The position numbers were made by a program, and so were the translations under genes. Positions 9,250 through 18,101 of a stretch of 64,000 bases of DNA are shown here, in pieces (position 1 is the first letter of the stretch; each line of letters opens with the position of its first letter). Source of the stretch: Paenibacillus lutimineralis. GTDB taxonomy: Bacteria > Bacillota > Bacilli > Paenibacillales > Paenibacillaceae. The stretch covers positions 4,005,501-4,069,500 of the forward strand of contig NZ_CP034346.1 in assembly GCF_003991425.1 (NCBI RefSeq). Direction: 5' to 3'. Under the pieces are notes generated by a model. That model made no database searches. It was not told the DNA's origin and saw nothing but the letters and a program-made list of their open reading frames with translations.

Positions 9250-10659
9250 CTAAACATAAGGCGACATCGAAATATCCCCTTCACTATAGTAGAAAGACAT
9301 TCGTGAGATCGGATCTTTTATATATTTCGTATAACGTCCAATGACGATCCTCGACCCGCCGTATATCATTTTCATTACATCTACACGGGCTTTTCCTGTA
9401 TCTTCTAGAGCCTTTTCAATATCCAGGATTCGTTCCTTGATATCGTTAATTTCTTCGAGGTTGGATTTCTTGGTAAGCCCCAGCTTGGAGCGCATCGCTA
9501 CTTTATCCGGAGTCAACTTGCCCATGGAGGCCAATTGATCCAACAAGGTTAGAGCCTTGTCCGTTTTATCGAGATTGACCATAATGTCTTTAATTTGCTG
9601 CCTAAGGTTTTGCAGCTCGTTACGAAGCTCTGGTACAGCGCCGACTTCGATCGAGGTTGATGTAGACATCGGATTTCCAATGATACGTGCCACTACTCGC
9701 TCGCCAGCTTGAATGATCCCACCTACAATAAGACCTTTGGAACCGCTGCAAATGACATCTTTACCAGCCCGGATATTAGAATGCATGATGCTCTGAGTGG
9801 CAATCACATCTTCACCGGCAATGACATTCGCATCCTGGATGAAGGAGCCTTTTACGTTATGCCCTGCCTTAATCATACCTTTGTTATAGCCAATAATGCC
9901 TCCGGTGACCTCTATGGAACCATCAGCATATAGCTCGGCCCCTTCGACACCACCTACGATACGAATGTCGCCGGACGCTGTTATCTTGAAGCCTGTAAGC
10001 ACGTTGCCACGAATAACAACTGTCCCTACAAAATCGATATTTCCTGTACTATAATCTACATCTCCATTAACTTCGTAAACCGGAAAAACATTAATTTTCC
10101 CTTTATCCGTCTGCGTCACCAGACCATCAATCGCAGCATACATCGCTGTCTGTTCTGGATTAAGTACCACGTTCTTGCCAACCTTGAACCTGGCCGCTTT
10201 CCCCTCCCGATAAGGAATCGGATCACCCGTCACCGCCACCCCTTGCTTGCCAGGGACCGGCGGAATCAATTCCGCGATAATTTGGCCTTTGCGGACATTG
10301 TTAAGGCGTGTCACATCCTTATAGTCCACTCTGCCATCTTCCGTCTCCGCAGGTTTTATGCGCTGATCATCATCTAGCGACACCGAAAACTTGATCCTGC
10401 CGTCCTCCCCTTGCTGCGACTCTATGCCGATTGCAACCGGGGTTTTACTATAATAATACTCTTTCGGATTTACAATAAAGCGCTTAACAATATCTTGCTG
10501 TATTCCGTATTTGATTCCTTCACTGCGTAGAAAATGCAGCAAGGCATCTTCCGTACAGCTAAATTTCTCTTCCTTCTTCAGAAACTGCAAATAGGCAACT
10601 GTCTTGTCGTCATTGATCGTAATTCCGAGAATTTGTCCCAAATCACCTGAATAGTCCAT
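9250..10659 (-). CDS. FapA (flagellar assembly protein A, DUF342) family protein
   Basis: Polymer-forming beta-helix protein of the DUF342/FapA family. The N-terminal 150 or so residues form the FapA domain. A Gly-rich parallel beta-helix follows (GDVDYSTGNIDFVGTVVIRG...), then a C-terminal coiled coil and a conserved tail. The start at 10659 is chosen because GGAGAGGAG lies six bases upstream, giving 469 residues; an earlier ATG at 10683 is poorly spaced. It follows sigD closely, as in many Paenibacillaceae and Clostridia. FapA is linked to polar flagellation in Vibrio; its role in Firmicutes is unclear. Confidence 0.85.
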   Translation of the reverse strand: MDYSGDLGQILGITINDDKTVAYLQFLKKEEKFSCTEDALLHFLRSEGIKYGIQQDIVKRFIVNPKEYYYSKTPVAIGIESQQGEDGRIKFSVSLDDDQRIKPAETEDGRVDYKDVTRLNNVRKGQIIAELIPPVPGKQGVAVTGDPIPYREGKAARFKVGKNVVLNPEQTAMYAAIDGLVTQTDKGKINVFPVYEVNGDVDYSTGNIDFVGTVVIRGNVLTGFKITASGDIRIVGGVEGAELYADGSIEVTGGIIGYNKGMIKAGHNVKGSFIQDANVIAGEDVIATQSIMHSNIRAGKDVICSGSKGLIVGGIIQAGERVVARIIGNPMSTSTSIEVGAVPELRNELQNLRQQIKDIMVNLDKTDKALTLLDQLASMGKLTPDKVAMRSKLGLTKKSNLEEINDIKERILDIEKALEDTGKARVDVMKMIYGGSRIVIGRYTKYIKDPISRMSFYYSEGDISMSPYV

Positions 10660-10708
10660 TAGCCGCTCCTCTCCGAAATCCATTCACCCTGTGGAAAATG
10701 ACATTTCA

Positions 10709-11497
10709 TTAATCATTACACATGAGCAGATCCCGCTGCTTTTCCAATGTTCCGCGAAGCCTTAGAATCGCTTTGGAATGAAGCTGTGAAATGCGTGAAG
10801 GCGACAACGACATGACCTCCGCGATCTCACTCAAAGACAAATCTTCATAATACAACAAAGAGACCACCGTACGTTCCTTCTCGGTTAACTTCTCGATTCC
10901 CTTCGTCAGCGAATCTTTCAAAAAGAACTCCCGTACCTTATAATCCGGGTTTTTTGCCTTCTCGTCAATGAGTAGTGTAAGCCTTGTCTCAGATTCTTCT
11001 TCCCGAATCGGGTCTTCGAGAGAGCATAGCGTCATAACTGCTACTTCTTGAAGCATAGATTGAAACTCTTTCTCACTTATCTGTAAATAATCGCTCATCT
11101 CCGCATCCGTTACCGAACGCAGATATTGTTGCTCTAGATGCTGATAGCCTTCTTCGATCTTCTTCGCCTTTTCTCTGACGGAACGAGGAACCCAGTCGCC
11201 TTGCCGAAGCCCGTCCAGTATTGCTCCTCTTACTCTCCATGAAGCATAGGTTTCAAACTGAAGTCCACGTTTGTAGTCGAATTTCTCGACAGCATCGATC
11301 AATCCCATAACCCCATTACTGAACAAATCATCCTTGGAGACGTTCTTCGGCAAACCGACGGCTAGACGTCCCGAAACGTAGTCAACAATATGCAAATACC
11401 GCTCAATAAGTTGTTTCTTTGCCTCTAAATCGCCGTGTTCCTTCCAATGCTCCCAAACATCAGCATAACTCAGAGTGGATGTCTTCCGCTCGTGCAA
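10709..11497 (-). CDS. sigD: RNA polymerase sigma factor for motility, sigma-D/FliA type
   Basis: Sigma-28 family factor that transcribes late flagellar genes (flagellin, motility, autolysins). Region 2 motifs (LFSNGVMGLIDAVEKFDYKRG, TYASWRVRGAILDGLR) and region 4 (LTEKERTVVSLLYYEDLSLSEIA) are intact over 262 residues. The start is TTG at 11497 behind AAGGAGGGTGA. It is the last classical gene of the fla/che operon, as in B. subtilis, where distal position limits SigD dose. A FlgM binding partner is not in the window. Confidence 0.95.
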   Translation of the reverse strand: MHERKTSTLSYADVWEHWKEHGDLEAKKQLIERYLHIVDYVSGRLAVGLPKNVSKDDLFSNGVMGLIDAVEKFDYKRGLQFETYASWRVRGAILDGLRQGDWVPRSVREKAKKIEEGYQHLEQQYLRSVTDAEMSDYLQISEKEFQSMLQEVAVMTLCSLEDPIREEESETRLTLLIDEKAKNPDYKVREFFLKDSLTKGIEKLTEKERTVVSLLYYEDLSLSEIAEVMSLSPSRISQLHSKAILRLRGTLEKQRDLLMCND

Positions 11498-11512
11498 TTG
11501 CCCTCACCCTCC

Positions 11513-11935
11513 TTATTGTTCTGTCAGGTGACGAACGACTTTAGCCAGCTCTTCAGGAGCTTTATCGTCAGTAGTCTTCACTAATCTTGGCGGATTAAGC
11601 GGTGTAAACTGTTGTTCCGATAACTCTCCTTCTGGAGCCTGCTTCAATAAGTCACCGATCTCCTTGCTTTCATCCGGAGTCGTTAGATCCAAATTGCCAC
11701 CTTTCCCGAGTTCTCCAGCCAATGCCGCTTCTTCCTGAGCCTCCACATCTGGCGGAAGCTCCTTAAGGACGCTGATAACCCAGCTTCCTGCCCAGGAAAG
11801 TGCGAACCATATCGCAAATGCTAAAAGCGACCGGATCAAGCTTGTAGCGAACAAATTATTGCCTGCGGACACCGCGAAAGTAATCAAAAAGCCGATAAAG
11901 CCAATCAACAAAAAGTAACGGATTTTCCCTGTCAT
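11513..11935 (-). CDS. Hypothetical membrane protein between cheD and sigD (140 aa)
   Basis: Not recognised as a named family. Two adjacent N-terminal membrane helices (about residues 6-24 and 32-57) are followed by a cytoplasmic acidic tail with a Pro-rich motif (FTPLNPPRLV) near the C terminus. It is separated from cheD by only three bases and from sigD by 15, so it is part of the operon. No equivalent gene lies here in B. subtilis. A link to chemotaxis or SigD is suggested only by position. Confidence 0.7.
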   Translation of the reverse strand: MTGKIRYFLLIGFIGFLITFAVSAGNNLFATSLIRSLLAFAIWFALSWAGSWVISVLKELPPDVEAQEEAALAGELGKGGNLDLTTPDESKEIGDLLKQAPEGELSEQQFTPLNPPRLVKTTDDKAPEELAKVVRHLTEQ

Positions 11936-11938
11936 ATG

Positions 11939-12436
11939 CTACAGTTCCTTTACACCCTTTTGTACACTTCTTATAAATAAAGTGCCTGTCTCAACATCTA
12001 ACTCAATCGTACGCCCGTGATTTCCACCCGTATCTTCTGCAATTAATGATATCCCCAGTTCCTGCAATTTCTCTTTGCAGGCCTCCACATTTCTCGGCCC
12101 AATTCTCATTGAATCCGAAGCCCCGGCAAAAGAGAACATTTGCGCTCCTCCCGCCATCTTGGCGACGAGTCGTTTCTGGCAAGCCCCAATCGCCAGCACT
12201 TCCTCCAGCAGCTTGTCCAATGCTGTATCAGCATATTTCGCTAGGTTCAACGCTCCCTCCCGAGCGATCTCGGATGAAGGAAGCATAACATGCGCCAGAC
12301 CGGCTACTTTCTTAACCGGATCATATAGCGTTAACCCAACACAGGACCCAAGACCGGTTGTCCGGATCAGGCCATGCCCGGAAATGACATTCAAATCGGC
12401 CATGCCAACCTTGACAACCTGCTGTTCATCAATCAT
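11939..12436 (-). CDS. cheD: Chemoreceptor glutamine deamidase CheD
   Basis: Deamidates receptor glutamines and, with CheC, tunes adaptation. The active-site Cys and His motifs are present (GLGSCVGLTLYD and AHVMLP). Length is 165 residues. The ATG overlaps the end of cheC by eight bases (ATGATTGA), consistent with coupled synthesis of the CheC-CheD complex. The N-terminal VVKVGMADLNV aligns with Bacillus CheD, supporting the start. Confidence 0.95.
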   Translation of the reverse strand: MIDEQQVVKVGMADLNVISGHGLIRTTGLGSCVGLTLYDPVKKVAGLAHVMLPSSEIAREGALNLAKYADTALDKLLEEVLAIGACQKRLVAKMAGGAQMFSFAGASDSMRIGPRNVEACKEKLQELGISLIAEDTGGNHGRTIELDVETGTLFIRSVQKGVKEL

Positions 12437-13055
12437 GATCCAGCGGCACTCCTAGAGCGGTGAATATTTTGGCAAAAGATTCTGGGTCCGGGATAAGGAA
12501 AAACTGGCCTTCAACTTCATGCTGTCCTTCGATAAAGGTTGTATCGATCAAGAGTGCGGAATCTCCCATCTCTCCGAATTGTAGAAGACCATAGCTCAGA
12601 ATGGCTCCGGCCATATCCATCGCTAATGCAGGCACTGTCGGCGTCATCTGCAGCATCGTAAAATCAGCGAGAGAAGACAGATAGGAGCCAGCCAATATGT
12701 TGCCGATCTCGGAGAGTGCGGACCATTCCATTTCAGTGAAGTCCTCTCCATCGCAGACCTCGAATCCGGCCAGACGATGAAGCAGCTTCTTGGCCGCCTC
12801 AGGACTGAGAATAAAGAAGAGATTGCCTGGCGCATCCCCCTCAACTCGGAGGAAGATGGCCAAGACAACTTGCTCTGCTCCGCCGACTCGATCCGAAATG
12901 GCTTCAAACGGGAGCATTTGTACTTTAGGAACGGCCATATCTATTGGCTTGTTCAGCAATCGGGACAATGCCGTCGCAGCATTGCCGGCGCCGATATTGC
13001 CAATCTCCTTCAGTACATCCATTTTGAACTCTTCCAAGTGATTGAATAAGTCCAC
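12429..13055 (-). CDS. cheC: CheY-P phosphatase CheC
   Basis: CheY-P phosphatase and CheD regulator. It has the two repeated catalytic motifs of the CheC/FliY family: LKEIGNIGAGNAATALS near residue 15 and LSEIGNILAGSYLSSLADF near residue 113, each with the Glu-Asn pair. The 208-residue length is typical. The start is GTG at 13055 behind GAGGG. Lies between cheW and cheD as in B. subtilis. Confidence 0.95.
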   Translation of the reverse strand: MDLFNHLEEFKMDVLKEIGNIGAGNAATALSRLLNKPIDMAVPKVQMLPFEAISDRVGGAEQVVLAIFLRVEGDAPGNLFFILSPEAAKKLLHRLAGFEVCDGEDFTEMEWSALSEIGNILAGSYLSSLADFTMLQMTPTVPALAMDMAGAILSYGLLQFGEMGDSALLIDTTFIEGQHEVEGQFFLIPDPESFAKIFTALGVPLDHD

Positions 13056-13059
13056 AGGC

Positions 13060-13521
13060 TTAACCCTCTAAGCTTTCCAGTTGGATAATCTCGCTGCGAT
13101 TCAATACTTCGGACAAATTCAGCATCACAAGCAAGCGCTCTTCGGAAATACGTGCAACACCGCGCAAATATTTGGCTTTGACCCCGCCCACTACATCTGG
13201 CGGAGAATCGATAACATCGCTGTTAATGTCGATAACATCATTGGCGGAATCGACGATGAAACCAACCTCCAGCTCATTCGCTGTCACAATAATAATTCGG
13301 GTCTGATCGGAAAATTCGCTCTCCGGTAGACCAAAGCGACCACGCAGATCGATGACAGGGATAACGACACCGCGCAGATTGATCACGCCCTTGACGAACG
13401 AGAACGTCTTAGGTACACGAGTGATAGGCATCATACGCTCGATCGTCTGAACCTTGTTCACCTCGATGCCGTACTCTTCTTCACCCAGCTTAAAAACGAT
13501 TACTTTCAATTCCTCTCCCAT
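13060..13521 (-). CDS. cheW: Chemotaxis coupling protein CheW
   Basis: Scaffold joining methyl-accepting receptors to CheA. A single CheW/SH3-like domain fills the 153 residues (KVIVFKLGEEEYGIEVNKVQTIE ... VKGVINLRGVVIPVIDLR). The start follows AAGGAGG at good spacing. A spacer of 117 bases to cheA holds a small GGCTCA/TGAGCC hairpin and otherwise nothing. Confidence 0.96.
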   Translation of the reverse strand: MGEELKVIVFKLGEEEYGIEVNKVQTIERMMPITRVPKTFSFVKGVINLRGVVIPVIDLRGRFGLPESEFSDQTRIIIVTANELEVGFIVDSANDVIDINSDVIDSPPDVVGGVKAKYLRGVARISEERLLVMLNLSEVLNRSEIIQLESLEG

Positions 13522-13638
13522 GGAAATTCCTCCTTAAATAATTGCTGACTGCTGGCTCAATGGGATGAGCCTGACTAAAGTTAATACCTGCTTGCCTGCT
13601 CTTATACAATCAGGTTCAAACTACCTCTAAAGATGAGC

Positions 13639-15720
13639 TTATTTAATGAAGGCATTCGGATCAATAATCAACGCAACTTGACCATCCCCTAGGATTGTTG
13701 CACCAGCGATCCCCTGAATGGCCGGAAGATATTTGCCCAGGTTCTTAATGACAATCTCGCTCTGGCCAATGAAATCCTCAACAGTGACAGCAGCGAGACG
13801 ATCGCCCTTGCGGACAACGACAATCTCGGATTCCTCTTCCGCATTCTCATCATAACCTGGTACTTCGAAGAGGTTAGCAAGCGATACCAGCGGAATATGC
13901 GCATCTCTGTATGGTATCATCGTATAGCCATGAACCTGACGAATTTGACTACGCTGAATGAGCCCGGTCTCGACAATTGATGATAACGGAATCGCATATT
14001 TCTCTGACCCTACCTTAATCAGCATCGCAGAGATAATGGATAGCGTTAATGGAAGCTGGACGGAGAACTTTGTCCCCTTACCAAGCTTAGATTCTACCGA
14101 TACTACGCCGCTAAGCGATTCTATCTTCGTCTTGACGACATCAAGTCCAACGCCCCGACCTGAAATATCGGAGATGACCTCTGCGGTACTGAAGCCAGGT
14201 GCGAACAATAGCATGAAGACCTCTTCATCCTTCATCTTTGCGCCTTCGCTCTCGGTGACAATTCCTCTGGATATTGCTTTGGCTAAAATTTTGCTCCGGT
14301 CAATACCATGTCCATCATCCTCGATCTCAATAAAGACATGATTTCCGCTATGGAAGGCCCGTAAATTCACTGTTCCGGTCTCAGGCTTGCCAGCAGCAAT
14401 TCGTTCCGCAGTCTGCTCTACGCCATGGTCGACCGCATTGCGAAGCAAGTGCACGAGTGGATCGCCGATCTCATCAATCACCGTACGATCAAGCTCAGTC
14501 TCAGCACCGGTAATAATCAAATCTATCTTCTTGTCCAAAGATTTGGCAAGGTCTCGCACCATGCGTGGGAAGCGATTGAACACCGTATCGATCTGTACCA
14601 TTCTCAGCTTCAGCACGATATTCTGCAGATCGCTACCAACCCGGCTCATATGCTCAACCGTCTCTGTTAATTCTGATCGTTTGACTTCACTGGCAAGTTG
14701 CTCGAGACGAGAACGGTCAATGAGCCATTCGCTTAGCAGGTTCATCAATACATCCAGTCGGTCGATATCAACCCGAATGGTCCTTGAAGGCGCTGCTGAA
14801 TGATGGGCTGCCGCCTTTTTCGGTTCCGCCTTCGCCGAAGCTGAAGCCTTTTCAGCGCCTGCACTTGGTGCATTGTTCTCAGCGTTTGCCTCTTGAACCG
14901 GTTCAGCTACCGCTGCGGCCGCCGCTTCTTGTACCCCGGCAGAGATCTGATTAAGTGTCTCATGATCGAGCTGCATCACTTCGGTAGACTCAATCTCCGA
15001 GAGATTCATAATCATGCTCTGCAATTCTGGGGCTTCTTTTTGAGTTATGTAATATAGAGAGAAACTACGATCGAACTTCTCTTGCTCAATGTCCTGAACG
15101 GAAGGGCTCGACTTAACAATGTCTCCGTAGCGTTCTAGCAGGTCAAACACCATATATGCTCTCGCTGCCTTGAGCTGACTGTCTTCACGGATGGCTACAC
15201 TAATGTACAGGACACTATGGCCTTCGGTGATCGATTGTTCTAATACAGAATATTGATATTGATCCAAGTTGATCTCGGCACCACCGGAAGCTTGACTTGT
15301 GGTTGACGCTGTAGCAGCAGGAGCCTCATTCGATGCGAAATCCCCACGTACGATTGCCTGGAGCGAAGATACGATCGAGCTGACGTCAGCTTTGCCTTCC
15401 CCACCCTGGGTAATATCCTGTACCATCGCTTGTAGAGCATCCAAACCTTGGAACAATGTGTCAAAAATATAGTCCTGCATCTTCAGCTTCTCATTGCGAA
15501 CCAGATCCAGTACATTCTCCATCTGGTGCGTTAAAGATGACAGGTCCTCAAATCCCATCGTTGCGGCCATCCCTTTCAGCGTATGGGCTGATCTAAAAAT
15601 AACCTGCACGATCCCGATATCATCGGGGGTTTGCTCTAGCTCCAGCATATTTTCGTTTAATGCTTGCAAATGATCATTCGACTCATCGATAAACATGGAT
15701 AAATATTGGTTCATGTCCAT
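13639..15720 (-). CDS. cheA: Chemotaxis histidine kinase CheA
   Basis: Autophosphorylating kinase that feeds CheY and CheB. Domains in order: HPt with phospho-His in FRSAHTLKGMAATMGF (about residue 47); a CheY-binding P2 domain (about 155-255); an Ala/Glu-rich linker; a dimerisation helix pair from about 310; an ATPase with N box LLRNAVDHGVEQ and G box DDGHGID; and a C-terminal CheW-like domain. The 693-residue length is normal. Flanked by cheB and cheW. Confidence 0.97.
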   Translation of the reverse strand: MDMNQYLSMFIDESNDHLQALNENMLELEQTPDDIGIVQVIFRSAHTLKGMAATMGFEDLSSLTHQMENVLDLVRNEKLKMQDYIFDTLFQGLDALQAMVQDITQGGEGKADVSSIVSSLQAIVRGDFASNEAPAATASTTSQASGGAEINLDQYQYSVLEQSITEGHSVLYISVAIREDSQLKAARAYMVFDLLERYGDIVKSSPSVQDIEQEKFDRSFSLYYITQKEAPELQSMIMNLSEIESTEVMQLDHETLNQISAGVQEAAAAAVAEPVQEANAENNAPSAGAEKASASAKAEPKKAAAHHSAAPSRTIRVDIDRLDVLMNLLSEWLIDRSRLEQLASEVKRSELTETVEHMSRVGSDLQNIVLKLRMVQIDTVFNRFPRMVRDLAKSLDKKIDLIITGAETELDRTVIDEIGDPLVHLLRNAVDHGVEQTAERIAAGKPETGTVNLRAFHSGNHVFIEIEDDGHGIDRSKILAKAISRGIVTESEGAKMKDEEVFMLLFAPGFSTAEVISDISGRGVGLDVVKTKIESLSGVVSVESKLGKGTKFSVQLPLTLSIISAMLIKVGSEKYAIPLSSIVETGLIQRSQIRQVHGYTMIPYRDAHIPLVSLANLFEVPGYDENAEEESEIVVVRKGDRLAAVTVEDFIGQSEIVIKNLGKYLPAIQGIAGATILGDGQVALIIDPNAFIK

Positions 15721-15748
15721 GGTGAGGCACCTCCTTCGAGAGATTCCG

Positions 15749-17182
15749 TTATTTCACAATCTGTACAAGTTTCGGGCCAATTTGCTCTAACGGCAATATC
15801 TGGCTAACACATCCCATCTCAATTGCTGAACGCGGCATCCCGTATACAACGCAGGACTCTTCGCTCTCCGCAATCGTCGATGTTACTCCAGCATCATAAA
15901 GACGCTTCATCGACCTTGCTCCATCGCTTCCCATTCCGGTAAGCAGTACGATATGCTTCTTCAGCCCTTGCAGCGGCACCAGAGATTCAAACATCACATC
16001 TACCGATGGCCGATGTCCATTGCAGGGTTCTAGACCGGACAGAGTTGCTTGATAAGACCCGCCAGCGCTAGCAGCCACTGTCAAATGCAATCCGCCAGGG
16101 GCAACATACGCGCTGCCAGGGAGCAGCTCCATTCCTTCCTCCGCCTCTACAACATTAAGGGCGCTCAGGCTGTTCAAGCGCTGGGCCAAGGATTTCGTAA
16201 AATTAGGAGGCATATGCTGTACAATAACGATCGGAGCCGGAAAATCGGCTGGCAGTTGCTCCAGCACAGCCTTTAACGCTTTGGGACCGCCGGTTGAAGT
16301 ACCAATAGCGACGAGATCGGTGAACCCGGTTCTTGACCGACTCCGCGGACGACCCTGATCTTCCTTGGCCTGTTCTTGAACCGGCTGTTTTCTCGCCTTC
16401 GTCTCTTTGACCTTCTTTACCGGCTCCGGCTTCACTACAGTCTCCTTCGCAGCAGCCACAGGAGCAGTCGGCAGCGACGGCTTCTTCACCGTCTTCTGCC
16501 CATCCGTAGTCACCCCACTGCCCTTCGCGACACCTTGGGGCTTCTCCTGCTTTTTCAATCCCCCTGCTATCAATGGTCTATCAGTGTGTTGACTGGCCGT
16601 AGGTTCAGCATCTCGCTTCGACGGCTTAGTTGCACCTGGCTTGCCAGTTGTCTGTTGATCCAGATCGAATTTTTGCTTCCGACTCGCCGGAATAACTGGC
16701 AGATCTGGCATTGGAGTCAGCGCTTCCTGAAGCTTCGCTTCAAGTGCCGCCTGTCGCATCTCTCTTCTCTCCTTGGCCAGCATCGCCGCTTTCATCTGCT
16801 CTCGCAACTCACGCCCAACTTGCTCGATATCGTAAGAGCTTGTTGAAGCCAGCGGTTTGCGGATGAAATCAAAAGCACCTAGCTCCAGTGCCATGATCGT
16901 CTCCCGCATGCCCTCTTCATTTACGCCGGAGAGCATGATGACAGGCAAGGGATGATCCTTCATAATCACTTTCAATGACTCCAACCCGTTCATTTCCGGC
17001 ATTTCTACATCCATGGTAACTAAGTCAGGTTTTAGCTCCGTTACTTTATCGATCGCTTCGCGTCCATTAATAGCCGTAGCCACGACCTGAAATGCCGAGT
17101 CCAGCTCAATCAAATCGGATATAATCTTGCGCATGAATCCCGAATCGTCAACCACCATAACCCGATAAGACATTTCTCGCAT
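15749..17182 (-). CDS. cheB: Protein-glutamate methylesterase CheB with long linker
   Basis: Demethylates receptors in adaptation. An N-terminal receiver domain (VMVVDDSGFMRK, phospho-Asp in LVTMDVEMPEMNG) is joined to a C-terminal methylesterase with catalytic Ser (VAIGTSTGGPKAL), His (VQHMPPNFTK) and Asp (LLTGMGSDGARSM). The linker is unusually long, about 160 residues of Lys/Pro/Thr/Gln-rich sequence, making 477 residues against about 350-360 usually. The start at 17182 follows GGTGG by seven bases; an earlier in-frame ATG at 17224 would overlap flhG. Confidence 0.95.
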   Translation of the reverse strand: MREMSYRVMVVDDSGFMRKIISDLIELDSAFQVVATAINGREAIDKVTELKPDLVTMDVEMPEMNGLESLKVIMKDHPLPVIMLSGVNEEGMRETIMALELGAFDFIRKPLASTSSYDIEQVGRELREQMKAAMLAKERREMRQAALEAKLQEALTPMPDLPVIPASRKQKFDLDQQTTGKPGATKPSKRDAEPTASQHTDRPLIAGGLKKQEKPQGVAKGSGVTTDGQKTVKKPSLPTAPVAAAKETVVKPEPVKKVKETKARKQPVQEQAKEDQGRPRSRSRTGFTDLVAIGTSTGGPKALKAVLEQLPADFPAPIVIVQHMPPNFTKSLAQRLNSLSALNVVEAEEGMELLPGSAYVAPGGLHLTVAASAGGSYQATLSGLEPCNGHRPSVDVMFESLVPLQGLKKHIVLLTGMGSDGARSMKRLYDAGVTSTIAESEESCVVYGMPRSAIEMGCVSQILPLEQIGPKLVQIVK

Positions 17183-17213
17183 CCCGCATCCACCTTTAGC
17201 TTCTTTTTCAGAA

Positions 17214-18101
17214 TCACTTATCACGTCTTAACCACCTATGCATAAATCCTTTGATTCCTGATAAAGTATCATCCGGTTTTTTCTGTGGAACATTCAAGTA
17301 AGTCATTGCGAGGCGCTGAATATCGCGCGCTGCTGCACTAGCGGGAAAAGCCGTAATAAATGGAGTCTGCCCTTTCACTGCTTGCATGACATGGGTGTCA
17401 TCCCTCAAATAACCAAGCATCGGAATCTCTAACTCAAGAAAGCGGCGTGAGACGAGTGAGATTTTATCAGCGACCTGTCGTGCTTCACTCTCACCGTTCA
17501 CACGGTTTACTACAAGCCGAAAATTGACCTGATCGTCTAGCCCATGCACGACTTTGATCAACGCATAGGCATCCGTAATCGAAGTCGGCTCCGGAGTAGT
17601 TACAACCAGACATTCATCCGCTGCGGTAATAAACTTTAATGTCTCCTTGGAAAGCCCGGCACCTGTATCAAAAATAATAAAATCCATCTCTTCGGCCACA
17701 ATCTCAATCTGGGATGTGAAATAATTCAGATCTGCTTCCGATAATAGAAATAGGTCCGCTAGACCCGAACCCCCTGCGATAAAGGGCAGCCCCAGCGTTC
17801 CCAGCTCAACAATCTCTGACATCTTTCTCTCGCCTCTTAATAGATGATAGAGATTATATTTCGGCCTTGCCCCCATAAGTACATCTATATTAGCCATACC
17901 GATGTCTGCATCGAACACGAGCACTTTCCTGCCTAATGATTTGAGGGCGAGTGCAAAATTAAGCGTGAAATTGGACTTGCCTACACCACCCTTCCCGCTA
18001 CTGACCGTCAGTACGCGCGCTGTTCGCTGCTTGCTGGAACCCTCTGCAAGCTCCCTATAAGAAGAGACTAGCTGTCTTAAAGCTTGGGCCTGATCGCTCA
18101 T
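17214..18101 (-). CDS. flhG: MinD-like ATPase FlhG (YlxH)
   Basis: Controls flagellar number and placement by stimulating the FlhF GTPase. It has a deviant Walker A SSGKGGVGKSN near residue 35, the MinD-type switch DADIGMANIDVLMG and FDTGAG. An N-terminal activation segment (QALRQLVSSYRE) matches the FlhF-activating peptide seen in Bacillus FlhG. Length 295. The start overlaps flhF by ATGA. Confidence 0.95.
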   Translation of the reverse strand: MSDQAQALRQLVSSYRELAEGSSKQRTARVLTVSSGKGGVGKSNFTLNFALALKSLGRKVLVFDADIGMANIDVLMGARPKYNLYHLLRGERKMSEIVELGTLGLPFIAGGSGLADLFLLSEADLNYFTSQIEIVAEEMDFIIFDTGAGLSKETLKFITAADECLVVTTPEPTSITDAYALIKVVHGLDDQVNFRLVVNRVNGESEARQVADKISLVSRRFLELEIPMLGYLRDDTHVMQAVKGQTPFITAFPASAAARDIQRLAMTYLNVPQKKPDDTLSGIKGFMHRWLRRDK

